A DNA stretch of 64,000 nucleotides from Garcia nutans. Taxonomy: Eukaryota > Streptophyta > Magnoliopsida > Malpighiales > Euphorbiaceae. A program made the translations under genes and the position numbers. Location of the stretch: contig CANTUV010000011.1 in NCBI GenBank assembly GCA_947685225.1, positions 64,716,501-64,780,500 of the forward strand, read 5' to 3'. Under the pieces are notes generated by a model. It was not told the origin of the DNA and made no database searches. It was given only the letters and a program-made list of their open reading frames with translations. Of the stretch, positions 1-11,765 are shown piece after piece. Positions within the stretch are counted from its first letter, which is position 1. Every line of letters begins with the position of its first letter.

Positions 1-480
1 AAAAAATACAGTCATAAAAAATATAACTTGAAAGCAGAAAGAGCATTAATAAGTTATCGCCTATTTTTAATTTAATTTAGATTCTTAAAAATGTTTAAAT
101 TTATATAAATTATCATTATTAGTTTTTATACAAAGTTTATTATTTATTAACTAACTAAAAAATAATTAAAAATCTATTATATGTACTAGTTTATTTATAT
201 AAATTTTAATTTGAATTTATAATATTGTAAATGAAAAAATTCAATAAACAAAGTTTATTATACATTAACTAACTAAAAAATAATTAAAAATATTATATGC
301 ACTAGTTTATTTATATAAATTTTAATTCAAATTTGTGATATTATAAATAAAAAAATTCTATACAAAATCACGTCAATAAATTTTTAAAATGGAGTTGGAT
401 TAAGAAACACTTGGTGGGCTACCGTTCACTTTTGCATGTTAATACTCCTTTCAATCTAGATTCGAGATGAATGAATTAGG
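1..480. other. AT-rich intergenic DNA
   Basis: Very AT-rich, with two diverged copies of a stretch around a recurring 'actagtttatttatataaatttt' type block (about 185-250 and 300-360), which looks like a local duplication. No coding potential is seen. Bases 480-536 are probably the 3' tail of an old minus-strand LINE whose body continues at 6605. Confidence 0.6.
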
Positions 481-520
481 GAAAATTATGACTTTTCATC
501 ATATATATATATATATTGAT

Positions 521-536
521 AGAAACCCAAACATAT
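521..536. repeat. Left target-site duplication of the LINE
   Basis: The 16-mer AGAAACCCAAACATAT occurs here and again at 6589-6604, directly after the A-rich tail. An exact 16-bp direct repeat around a poly(A)-terminated unit is the hallmark of target-primed reverse transcription. It sets the LINE boundaries at 537 and 6588. Confidence 0.93.
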
Positions 537-658
537 GTGATCAGAAGAATTCTAAAGATGAGACCGCTCTCTCTTGACTGTAAATCGTAGCACAGTGATC
601 AAAGAAACAAGGAATTCAAGGATTTACCCCCAGAGCGTGATTTTGCTGATTTTGTTCT

Positions 659-760
659 TTGCAATTTGGTGCTTCACTTGGTCATCAAGAGTTTAAAACA
701 TTTGCACATGAAGTACCAAGCGGTCCAAATCCTGAACCTCAGCTGGTTGAACTATATCAC
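659..760 (+). pseudogene. Possible captured CLE41/44 (TDIF)-type peptide fragment inside the LINE 5' region
   Basis: Bases 707-733 translate to HEVPSGPNP, identical to the first nine residues of the 12-residue CLE peptide TDIF (HEVPSGPNPISN). The preceding residues read EFKTFA, and CLE41/44 precursors also tend to have EF...A just before the peptide. The last three residues differ (EPQ instead of ISN) and the frame continues. An in-frame stop (647-649) lies just upstream, no ATG starts this frame, and no signal peptide is visible, so it is not a working CLE gene. The homology is inferred from the short exact match; the alternative is coincidence. Confidence 0.5.
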
Positions 761-1248
761 GGGTATGCCATTCATCTTTTATTGTGTTCTGTTGGGATCG
801 CCAGATTTATTTTGGAATCAACTTCATCGCCATCGTCGCTCTGGAATCAACATCATCGGCATCACCATTCTGGAGTCAGTTTCTCTACTCTCTCCTTGGT
901 TTTACAGATGTTGTTATTATGCTTTTCTTCTGTTCATTGCTTTCTCAAATGAGAGCTTGATCTGCAGCAGCAAAAGCATTATTTGCGTTAATTTTGGTGG
1001 GTACTTGCTGTATATATTATCTCTTTGTCCAATGCTGTGAGTTTGTGTGCTTCCTTGGAGAATTGATCAATGCGTACAAAGTATTTGATAAATTGTCTGT
1101 GAGAGAATAAAACCTCAAGAAGTGAGCAGTTTCCAAGAAATCAGCAGAAGCCCTTTCAAAGGTGACCTGTGATAAACTTGTTGTTCTCTTCATTGGAGGC
1201 CGCACAGTCGCGTTTATCACGGCTGAAATTCCGCCGCCGCCGGCTCCT

Positions 1249-2602
1249 ATGGAGCCTGCCTTTGTGACAGTTCGTTCCTTTTACTGATATTTTGAAAGGG
1301 AATGTGGCTCCTGCGGTTAATCGTTCGTTCGCATCAGCTATTGCCAAGGCTCCAAAAATGGCTTTCAAGCCGCCATGCACATTCAAGGGAGTGCCGGCTG
1401 TTTCATTCTCCAAAAGTGAATCCGATCAACTTGCCCTTCCTTTTAAATACACTTTGATTGGTACTTTTAATTCGGGCAGACCATCTATTAAATCCTTAAA
1501 GAAGATGCTTGACCAAGTTGGATTTAATGGAAACTTCTCTTTGGGTTTGTTAGACAATTCCCATGTTTTACTTCATTTTGATTTGGAAGTGGATTTCCAT
1601 CGTTGTTGGCTCAAGCAAACATGGTACTTTGATGGATTCTCAATGAGGGTTTCAAAGTGGTCGAAATATTTTCGTGCCGATGTGGATAGTCCGATTGTGC
1701 CTGTTTGGATTGCTTTTGAAGGTTTACCAGTGCATCTGTTTGACAAGTCTGCATTGTTTTCTGTAGCTAATTTGGTTAGCACCCCATTAAAAGTTAATGC
1801 TGCAACAGCTTTGCTTACTCGACCGTCGGTTGCTCGGGTCTGTATTGAGTTAGATGTTTCCAAAGAGCTTCCTTCAAAGGTTTGGATCGATGATGATGGC
1901 AGGGGCTTTTTCCAGAATGCTACTTACGAAGATTTACCATTCTATTGCTTTGGGTGCTCAAAACTTGGCCATAAAAATTCCACATGTCCTTTATCTATGA
2001 CTGCTCCTACGGAACATGTTCCTTTGTCCAAAGCTGATGCGGGTAAAAAAGAGGAGACGAAAGTTTGGGCTCCTAAAGTGAATGTCCTTTCACAGCTTCC
2101 TGATAGGGATGTTAATGATGACTTATTAAATGATGACATTAATACGACAGAACAGCCTAATGTTGGTGGTCATTCGAAAGAAATAATGGTTGAGATTTCG
2201 GGTCCCTCTTCTATTACTTTGCAGCAGCCTCAGGTGAATGTTGGAACTGATGATACTGTCCAGGCTGATGACTCCTGTGTTCTCACTATAAATCGGGATT
2301 CTAAAGTTCCTTTGGCTTCTGGCTTTGATTCTGATCCGGATAAGGGGCACAATTCTGATGAGGATGCTATGCAGCACAATTCTGATTCTAATCTTCCTCA
2401 TGCGCCAAAGCAATTATCTTCTGATGCACTTCGAAATTCCATCTCTATAATTAATAGCAAGCTAAAGACTGTTTCTCAAACTGGTAATGTGGATGTTGGG
2501 GATCCTCAATTTACTGTTGTCAAGAGGAAAAATGTGCGCAAAAAAAGAGCCCGAAAACAGGGGGTCATTCCATCATATTTTCTCTCTTTTCCATCTCAAT
2601 GA
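1249..2602 (+). CDS. LINE ORF1: DUF4283/zinc-knuckle nucleic-acid-binding protein, one apparent frameshift
   Basis: Binds element RNA in the ribonucleoprotein that carries it back to the genome. A long open frame covers 1268-2602, with its first internal ATG at 1358. Upstream, an ATG at 1249 opens a frame (MEPAFVTVRSF) that joins the long frame if one T is removed from the T-run at 1279-1282, so 1249 is the likely original start. The first half is the DUF4283-type domain typical of plant LINE ORF1 proteins. A CCHC zinc knuckle of the form CFGCSKLGHKNSTC follows, near 1950-1990. The C-terminal half is acidic and Ser/Asp-rich and ends in a Lys/Arg-rich tail. The stop overlaps the ORF2 start as ATGA. 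Confidence 0.85.
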
Positions 2603-5600
2603 ATCTGTTACAATGGAATCTTCGGGGGTTAGATTCTTCTTCCTCTCGGTTATTTAAATTGTGCACTGATTATCATATTTCTTTTCTTACAATTATAGAG
2701 CCCATGGTAGCTAGTAATAAAAGTTTCTTTTTTATGAATAAGTTGGGGTTTTAGAATGTTTTTTGTTCGGAGGACAACAAAATATGGTTAATGCGGAAGG
2801 ATCATGTTTTATCTTTATCCGATTTTTGTGATGCTTCTCAGCTTCTGACTTGCAATGTTTCTGTTCATTCTTTGAATTTGGTTTTCGTTTACTCGGCTGT
2901 TTATGGTAAGCATTCCAGAAGTAACAAACAGACTTTGTGGGGTAATATGCTGCATGTGTTTGAGAATTTATCTGGCCCCTAGTTAGTAGGGGGATTTCAA
3001 TGTCATAAAATATCCCTCTGAGTACAAAGGGAATTCGCAACCGTGTCTTCTTAGCATGCAGGACTTTGTGGATTGTGTTAATGACTGCAGTTTGATTGAC
3101 ATCCCTTTTCAGGGTTGTGAATTTACTTGGACTGGAGTTAGGTCTTCGGGTAGAGTTTGGGAGCGGCTTGACAGACTTATCGCCAATGTGGATTTTTTGG
3201 ATTTTATTTTCTGATGTTTTGGTTCAACACTTGGGTAAGTCTACATCTGATCACTCTCCCCTTCTTCTTACTTGTAAGCGGGAAGCTATTTCTTTTGTCA
3301 ATACTTTCAAATTTCAGCACATGTGGATTGAAAATGATACTTTTCTTCTTATGATTGAACAACATTGGGATTCCATGTTTTTTGGTGGTGGCATGCATGG
3401 CCTTTTCCGTAAATTGAGTTCTTTGAAACGTGCCATTTATTCATGGAATAAATCCACATTTGGGAACATTTTTGATGGGGTTAAGGAGGCTGAGAAAGAG
3501 GCTATGGAGGCTGAAAGTTTATATTTGTCTGATTCTACGGAAGAGAATTATTCTTCTTGGCAGGTTAAGCAAGCCAATTTGGTGCATAAATATAAGATTG
3601 AGAAAACCTTCTGGAGACAGAAGGCTCACATAAAATGGCTAGGGAAAGGGGAATCTAACACCAAATTCTTCCATCATTATGTTAAGGCTAGAAGGAAAAT
3701 TAACCGTATTTCAGCTATCAAGAATTCTGATGATATTATACTTTCTTCTCAGCAAAAAATTGGTAAGGAAGCTGAGCGTTTTTACCAGTCCCTTTTTTGT
3801 TCTGAGAAGGAGGTTAATTACGATGCTTTATTGGAGCCTATACCTCATTTAGTAGATAGTCATCATAATGCTGAATTAGTCAAGATTCCTGATGATGCAG
3901 AAATTAAAGCTGCTGTATGGCAGTTAGATGCTTCCAGTGCTCCTGGTCCGGATGGGTTCGATGGGAAGTTTTTTTAGGTTTGCTGGGATATTGCTGCTTG
4001 GGATGTCTGCAGTGCTGTAAAGGAATTTTTCTTGGGTGTGCCTATTCCCAATTCTTTTGGTGCGGCTCATATCATTCTTTTACCTAAGGTGGCGAATCCA
4101 TCTTCTTTTGGTCAGTTTAGACCTATTTGCCTTACTACGTTTATCAGTAAGGTATGTACTCGTATAGTTGCCAACAGGCTAACTCCCATCTTGGACATGA
4201 TTATTTCTGGTGAACAGGCGGGTTTTTTGAAAGGCAGGTCAGTTCATGATCAAATTCTTATAGCCAATGAATTAATTCATGATATTGACAAGAAAACGAG
4301 AGGCTATAATTTGGCAATTAAATTAGACATGGCAAAGGTTTTTGATAGGGTATCTTGGCGATACCTTGAGGCAGTGTTGTGTAAGTTCGGGTTTTCGGAT
4401 AGGTTTATGGCGTTAATTAGCTCCCATTTAAAGGCTACTCGGTTTTCAGTCATTATTAATGGCTTGAGCTATGGTTATTTTAAGCCTACTAGAGGGGTCA
4501 AGCAGGGAGACCCTCTATCTCCTTTGTTATTCATCATTGCTTCTGAAGGTTTTTCAAGAGGGCTGAATAGAATGATTATTCAGGGTAAAATTCTTCCTTT
4601 TAAAACAAAAAGGGGATGTGAAGTGGTGTCTCATCTTGCCTTTGCGGATGATCTCTTGATTTTTATTAATGGTGATGTGAAAAGTGTTAAAAGTTTCAAG
4701 GCTTTTCTTTCTATGTATCAACAGGGTTCGGGTCAATCCATAAATTTTGACAAATGTGCTTTCTTCTGCTCTAAGAAAGCTCCTGCGAGCTTTGTGGATA
4801 AAATCAGCCATTTGCACTCAATTAAGCGCCTCTCATTGCCTTTTACATATCTTGGAGCCCCAATTTATCAAGGTATTAATCGGTTGGAGTATTGTCAATC
4901 TTTAATTCATAAAATTAATTCCAAGATGCTTGGGTGGACTAAGAAGCTTCTGACATCTGGAGGAAGACTTCTGTTGATTAAACATGTTCTGAATTCCATC
5001 CCCATACATATTATGGGTGCAATGAATCTGCCGAAGCAAGCCATTAATATTCTAGAGATAAAGTTTAGTGATTTCTTTTGGGATCACGGTATGGATAAGC
5101 GGTATCACTGGATAGCTTATAATAAATTTTGCTTTCCTATCTCTGAAGGTGGAGTAGGTATTCGATCTCTTGGATCTCTTCAGGAAGCCTACTCGTTGAA
5201 GCTTTAGTGGAAGTTTCAAGAAAATAATTCCTTATGGTCAAGACTTATGCACCAAAAATATCATCGCAAAGGCCTCTTCCAATTTCAGATTATTGATTCT
5301 AACATTTGGAAAAGGGTTTGTAAGATTGCTGCTACGGCTACAGATTTGATTGATTGTGAGGGGCCGCTGGTCTGGAATCATTCTCAAAGGGAAAAAATTG
5401 TCCTTTCTGTTGCCTATGATGAGATGAGATAAAAAAAGTCGAAGCTACTTTCCTTTTCCATGATTTGGGATTCGGCTATCCCAATTAAGTTTTCAGTTAT
5501 AGCATGGCGTATTTTACACAAGGCTTTGCCTCTGCCCTCTAGATTGCAGCAGATGGGTTTTTCCCTTGCCTCTTGTTGTCCCTTCTGCCGCTCCGACTCA

Positions 5601-6482
5601 GCTTCTACTTCTCATATTTTTTATTCTTGTCGGGAAGTTAACAAAATTTGGATGTTTTTCAGGTCAGCTTTATTGTCTTGCTTGAATCCTCAACCAGATT
5701 TGAAGCAAGAATTAATGCATTGGTGGCTGGACAAATCTCCTAATACTGGTGTTGGAAAGCTTATGAATCTTGTTCCTTTAATTATTATTTATAATGTTTA
5801 GCTGGCCTACTGCAATCTCGCTTGGGGAGAGGGAGGTTTTTATGCTCCTAATATCATACAGGCTATTCGGAAAACCATCTACAATTGGGGTTGTTGTCAT
5901 GCTGCAGATAAGAAGGCTAAACCTTTGCCGAAATTCTGTGATTTTCTTCCTTCAAACTTCGGCTGTGGGCATGGTCTCAAACCCATGCTTGTTCGTTGGT
6001 TCCCTCCGTGTCATCACTTTAAGCTCAATGTCGATGCCTTATTTACCACTTTGGCTTCAGCTGGAGGTACGATTGTTAGAGATTCCCGAGGTCATTTTGT
6101 GGCGGCTTGTAGTTTTGGATTGGATGCTCGCTCATCGGTGATGGCGGAGCTTCAAGCTATTCGGGTCAGCCTCCAATGGTGTCTTCAGCAGCGGTTTTAC
6201 CCGTTAATTGTTGAAATTGACTCTGCGTGGGCAGTTCAGCAGATTGGTTCATCTTTCAGTGTTGGTCACGCGGTAGATTCTGTCAAGAGGCTCCTTCTGG
6301 ATACTACTTCCTCGATCACTCATATATTTTGGGAGGCAAACAGTGCTGCTAATTATCTTGCCACTAGTTGCAGATTTCATTCTCACTCTTCTTCTTTCTT
6401 TACTTTTGCTTCTTTGCCTAAGATGTTGAAAGGCATTGTTCTATCGAATTGTTTAGGAACTCCTTATTTGAGATTTAGATAG
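2599..6482 (+). pseudogene. LINE ORF2 polyprotein (endonuclease-RT-RNase H), inactivated
   Basis: ORF2 begins at the ATG of the ATGA overlap with ORF1 (2599). The AP-type endonuclease runs from QWNLRGL through the GDFN region near 2990-3005 to SDHSPLL near 3250. A stop near 2752 and a frameshift near 2985 break it. From about 3096 to 6482 one frame carries the reverse transcriptase, with KLDMAKVFDRVSW near 4320, the GDPLSPLLF block near 4510 and the catalytic FADD motif near 4640. A Cys-rich zinc-binding region (5460-5790) and an RNase H-type domain (about 6020-6400) follow. Stops at 3975-3977, 5205-5207, 5430-5432 and 5799-5801 interrupt it. Several look like Trp TGG changed to TAG, as expected from cytosine deamination on the antisense strand. 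Confidence 0.9.
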
Positions 6483-6588
6483 TTTATTCCCCATCTTATA
6501 AAGGTTTTGTACGGAACTTTCATGGGTTTTTCCACTTCTTTTTTATTTTAATAAAAATCTCGGTGCCTTTACCAAAAAAAAAAAGAAA

Positions 6589-6604
6589 AGAAACCCAAAC
6601 ATAT
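6589..6604. repeat. Right target-site duplication of the LINE
   Basis: Exact copy of the 16-mer at 521-536, placed immediately after the A-rich tail. Confidence 0.93.
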
Positions 6605-7455
6605 TATTTGCAAATCAGATCTTAAAACATCAACAATGCAACTGGATATAAATTCCCAGTGTATGAAGCTAGTGTTTACACAAGTAGCTCGAGCTAAAGA
6701 ATGTGCAACTCGGTTTGCTTGCCTCAGAATCCAATTAATCTCTACACCTGAAAGAGACTTGGCTAAGAAAATACAATATGAAATTAACAGTCCCATACCC
6801 AGAACGATCCAAACTTGTAGAAGAAATAGCTAACACAACCTCTTTTGCATCCAACTCGATAATTCCTTCACTAAACTGCAAGTCATGTAACCATTGCAAC
6901 GTTGATCGCTGCCCCAATATTTCAGCAGCCATTGCAAAATACACACCATTTAATGGACTCATAACTGCTGTCAAGAAACCTCCATTACTGTCTCTCAAAA
7001 CTGCAGCAAAACTTGCCTGATTTGACGAAGCAACGAAGGTAGCATCAACATTACATTTCCATTTGCCTGGAGTAGGCTCCAGCCACCGATGTCCCTGTTG
7101 AGTTTCTTTCATTTGGCGTCTGAGCAGCAACCTCGATCGAGCTAACCTCCAAGAGTTAAAAACACCAGTTGTTGCCAAGAGGACATCTGGGACTTCTAAA
7201 GGTGTTCCATACCACACAAGAACATTCCTTGCATACCACAATCTCCAAAGAATGCAGCAGAACCCCTCAACAAAATCCTTTGATTGCTGCTCCAGGAGCT
7301 GAAAAAAGAACCGGAAGAAGTCATCAAAACTATCAAAATTAACCGAAAGACCCATGCAGACTAGCAGCGCCTTGCCCTAGTACAGTTAAGTAAAGCATGT
7401 ATTACATCTTCTATTTCCCCACATCTGCTGCAACCCTCCTCCATATTTTTCCCAT
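6605..7455 (-). mobile_element. 5'-truncated minus-strand LINE fragment (RNase H end)
   Basis: On the minus strand a frame from 7355 to 6735 encodes the end of a LINE ORF2. It has a WLEPTPGKWKCNVDA entry into the RNase H domain and a region with the RDSNGGF and AEIL motifs. After a frameshift near 6790 the domain end continues (NWILRQANRVAHSLARA), which is the usual RNase H C-terminus. The upstream part (7380-7440) resembles the tail of the zinc-binding region, with one stop. No reverse transcriptase is left. The 3' UTR is cut by the younger LINE and its continuation is at about 480-536, so the two copies are nested. Confidence 0.85.
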
Positions 7456-10139
7456 CTCAATAAGTCGAGCTTTAGTCGGTAAAATATTTTTTTAATTCTA
7501 TATATTTTATTAAAAAAAATTTAATAACTTAAAAAATAACTTCAATAAAAAATATATGTACGTGGATAATTCAATAAATTTAAAAATATATAAAAAATAA
7601 CATGTCTGTAATAGTCATTTTACTTCAAAATTCATATATATTATTATTTTTAAAAAAATTAGAGTTATCTCTGTTACTGCTATAACATGGAGTTAATATA
7701 TTAAAAATGGACCATAACTTCTAAAAAAAAAAACAAAAAAAAAGCATTTACGTGGATAATTCATACGAGGAATTTATATAATACAACTCCAACTTCAATT
7801 AAACATTTTAATTAAAATAATAAATTAAATAGATAATGACATATTTTAATCTTTTTCCAATGAAAGTTTCTTATTTTCTCGCCATTTTCCATTTCGAGAA
7901 TTTATAGGATTCTCAATTTGTGTGTTTAGATTAATAATGCAATGATTTTGATTAGTCCTTTCTAAATTTGATTTTTTTTCATAAATTTTTTAAATATCCA
8001 CTTGGATACTGCCACATCATCACTACTGATAGTGGAATAGAAAATAGTTAATAAATCATATGATATTTGTTTCTGCTTTTTCCCTAAAATAAAATATTCT
8101 ATCTTACATTTTTCGTATACGCCACCGTTTAGAATTAGTTAAGTGATAAATGTGATGCAGCTGTGTCCCAAATAAATAAAAGAACTATGCTCACGCAGCC
8201 ATAAATTAATTAAGTTGTTGTGGCAAGACTTGCAGCCACATAACGACTGTGTACGTCACGTAGTTAATTATACCCTCTTTAGATAAGGATTAATATTAAT
8301 ATAAATAAAGAAAATGTTATTACGCATTTTTCTTTAATTTGTTTTATGTCCGTTCCGTTGGAATGAAAGGCATTGCAATGGTCTAATAATATTTTCTAGA
8401 AACGATACCTATACCATCAATCAACATATGGAAAATAAAACCTTACCATGACTTGGATCTAAATTTGAAAAATATCATTTTTCTTCCAAATATAAAAACG
8501 CAATTTACATTTTATAAAAATTAAAATAATTATTTTTATTTAAAATATAAATTTATATATGTATTTTTTTATTATCCCAAATTTATATTAAATATGAGTA
8601 TAATTAAGATTTAACATATTAAATAGCTTACTAAAAACAAATAGAAAAGAAAAATATTTTAACCAATTTAAGATGATGAAGAATTAAATTTTAGAAAAAT
8701 GACGGCCCTTGATGGATTTTATAAAACTTTTACAAATTTTATCAGAATTTTAATCATTTTATAAAAATATATAAAAAGGGGATATTTATAAAATTGTCTT
8801 AAAATTTTAATTTTATTTTAAAAATACTATATAAAATAAAATATTTATATTTTTAGAAAATATTTAAGTAAATTTTAAAAAATATTTCACGTTTCACTAA
8901 AATAAAATCTTCTTTTTCAAAAATATATCTTTTATTACCACAATTAATATTTTACTTCAAATTTTTTATTTTTTTAAACTTTACTACTAAATAAAAATAT
9001 TATAATAAAATAATAAAAATTAATATTTTAAATTATTTTTTAGCATATATAAATAATAAATTTTTACACAGAAACAAGTTTTAATTTTAATTATAAAAAA
9101 TAAATAACACTAAAAAATTAAAAAAAAAGTAAATATAAAAAATATATTAATAAAAATTGTTAAATTTATTTTAAAAAAATTTACATATTATAAATATAAA
9201 AAATAAAAAATATATATAATTTTATTATGTAGATATTTAATAGATGTTTTGTGTATATTTCGTAGATGTTATATATGTTATATATATATTATATATTTTT
9301 TATTTAAGTTATGTGTATTTTATATAAAAATTATTAAATATTATATGCATATTGTGTGGGTATTACGAGAATAAAAAATAAAATTAAATAAAAATTAAAA
9401 ATATTATATAGATGTGTAAAAGATATATTATAGATATAGTTTGTATAATTAAGTGTATATTTATATATATTATATATATATATATTTATTTTTTATGTAT
9501 ATATTAAAAATATGATATTAAAAATTTTAAATAATAAAAAAACCAAATCTAGAAAAAAATTAACACCGAAAAGTGATTTAAAAAAAAAAGCATGTCTGTA
9601 TTTATGAAAATAAAACCTTATCTTAAGGTATACAATGACCTAATTTTTTTTTGTAATAAAATTATAATAAATTTATAATAAACTTACAAAAATTATCAAA
9701 TATATAATAAATTCATAATAAACTATATAAATATAATAAATTTATAAATTTTGTGATAAATTAAAAAATATTTTAAAAATTTAGTAAATTATATATATAT
9801 TTTTTATTTTTTCTAATTATTTTATAAAAAAATCTTAAAATTTTCAAAGACTTAATTTATTAATTTTTTTGTACTTAATTAAGACTCGTGAAAGCTTAGC
9901 CTATGGCTAGATTTAAGATGGACTCGGATCCAGTTGAAAATCCAAAAACCCAGTACAAATACTGAAATTTGAATCCACAGTCCAAGACCTACTTGGATAG
10001 GATGGCGTTTAACCTACTTTTAGAAACCTAACTTTGGACCAACTTCCGGAAGCTGGGCTCGGATATGCCCAGCCTATACAAAATAAAAAAAGAATATTAT
10101 TTAAAAATTGATTAAAATATTTTTAATTATGTAAACGAT
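7456..10139. other. AT-rich gene desert with a small GC-richer island
   Basis: No supported genes. Most of it is poly-A/T and TA-rich low-complexity DNA (notably 8500-9860). A 180-bp island of more balanced composition at about 9890-10085 has no clear coding frame or terminal repeats and is probably a remnant of an unidentified repeat. Confidence 0.6.
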
Positions 10140-10960
10140 GCTTTTTAAAATAAAAGATACTATTAATAACTAGTCGGATATTAGCATGATATTTTTTTTA
10201 TAATATTATAAAAATTTTATTATATATCTAATGTTTTATATTTATATATTAATAATATATTAAATATATAATATTTTATTTTTATATATATTAATAATTT
10301 AGCCATTAAAATTTAAATTTAATAAAATTAACAATTATTAATATAATTTTAAGAATAAAATTGACATGTGATTCATTTTTTTATTTTTATATATTAATAG
10401 TTTTATATAATAAATTATAATATATAAATTGATAAATACTATAACGTATAATATTTTTATATTATATATATATTACATAATAATTTATTTTATATTTATT
10501 TTTTAATTTTAGTCAATAAATTTTTTATATATAAAATTTTTTATCTTAATATATTAATAATTTATAAAATATATTATTTTTTTATTTTTTAATATATTAA
10601 TAGTTACAGTTAAAAATTTATTAATAACTATAAATTTATTAATAATTTATTAAATATATAATCTTTTATCTTAATATATTAATAGTTTTAGTTAAAATAT
10701 TTATTAAAAATATGACTTTTGATCTTTATATATTAATATTTTTAATTATTAAATTTATATTAATAATTTATTAAATATATAAGCTTTTTATTTTTATATA
10801 TTAATAATTCTAAATATTAATAATTTATTAAATATGTTATTTTTATCTTTATAAATTAATAATTTAATTTAAAAATATTATTAATATTTTATTAAAAATA
10901 TAATCTTTTATATTCATATATTGGTAATTTTTTATTAAATGTAATAAATAATATTTTTTT
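10140..10960. repeat. Degenerate AT-rich tandem array
   Basis: A motif resembling TATATATTAATAATTTATTAAATATATAAT recurs about ten times with irregular spacing of 40-130 bp (for example near 10245, 10300, 10385, 10545, 10665, 10735, 10795 and 10850). It looks like an old, heavily mutated satellite-like expansion. No genes are seen. Confidence 0.5.
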
Positions 10961-11765
10961 ATATTATGCATATATGTATTTTGTGACACACTTTAATGCT
11001 TTCATTTTTTTTGACTTATATATACATATATTAAATATAGATTAGAAATATCAAAGATTATATATTTTATTGTTTAATTTTTAAAAATTTTAAAATATAT
11101 AAATTAATTATTATTATAAATAAATTATTTAATTTATAATTAATTTATTATAAATTATCAAATCATTATTAATATTATAAAAATAAAACTTATTCGTTAA
11201 TAGGTATAGTTTATAAGTTGTCTACGTTAATTAAGCAAATTAATACTTCGAATTAATTTAAAAGAAAATATACTTCAAATTAATTAAAAGAAACAAAATA
11301 TGTCGGTGACTTTGTCTAGGTGTATAATTAATTTCCTTTGACTTAACTGAATTAGCTTATTTAGTAGGAGAGCTTGGAGCCAATTTTTAAACACACGTAA
11401 ACCAAAAATCCAACACATGCAAATCATATAAGCAAAATTTTGCAACCATTGGACAAAATCTCTTTCAATAGCATCCACTGATATATAGAGACATTCCCAT
11501 CTCTTTCTTCTTCCCCTAGATTTTAAACATTATTATAGTACCAGACAACACTACAACAGGTGAAGTTAATAACTTGCTTTAATTTTATATTTACTTATAC
11601 ACCACCATTTTTATACATTACATATTAGTACACTGTCAAAATAAAAGTAGACTTAACACAGTTTTTAAGCTCACAACCATTAATTTTTAACTTCTCAAAA
11701 TAACCAAAATCAAAGGGAAAAAATAACTGTCATAATCTTTAGAGTTAAAAGCGAGTTATTGAATA

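Larger units (their letters stand above)
537..6588 (+). mobile_element. Full-length, decayed LINE (L1-type non-LTR retrotransposon)
   Basis: About 6.05 kb. In order: a 5' region of about 710 bp, ORF1 (nucleic-acid binding), ORF2 (AP endonuclease, reverse transcriptase, zinc-binding region, RNase H), a short 3' UTR with an AATAAA-like signal near 6550, and an A-rich tail at 6573-6588. It is flanked by the exact 16-bp TSD at 521-536 and 6589-6604, so it is not 5'-truncated. ORF1 has one apparent frameshift. ORF2 has one frameshift and several in-frame stops, so the copy cannot move on its own. The 5' region also holds a short tandem repeat of period 30 (812-870) and a TDIF-like peptide coding fragment (707-733). 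Confidence 0.93.

Noticed and set aside
11284..11478. Minus-strand ORF of 64 codons starting MDAIERDF
   Set aside because: Looks non-random but I recognise no family, and it has no flanking exon or splice signal that I can support.
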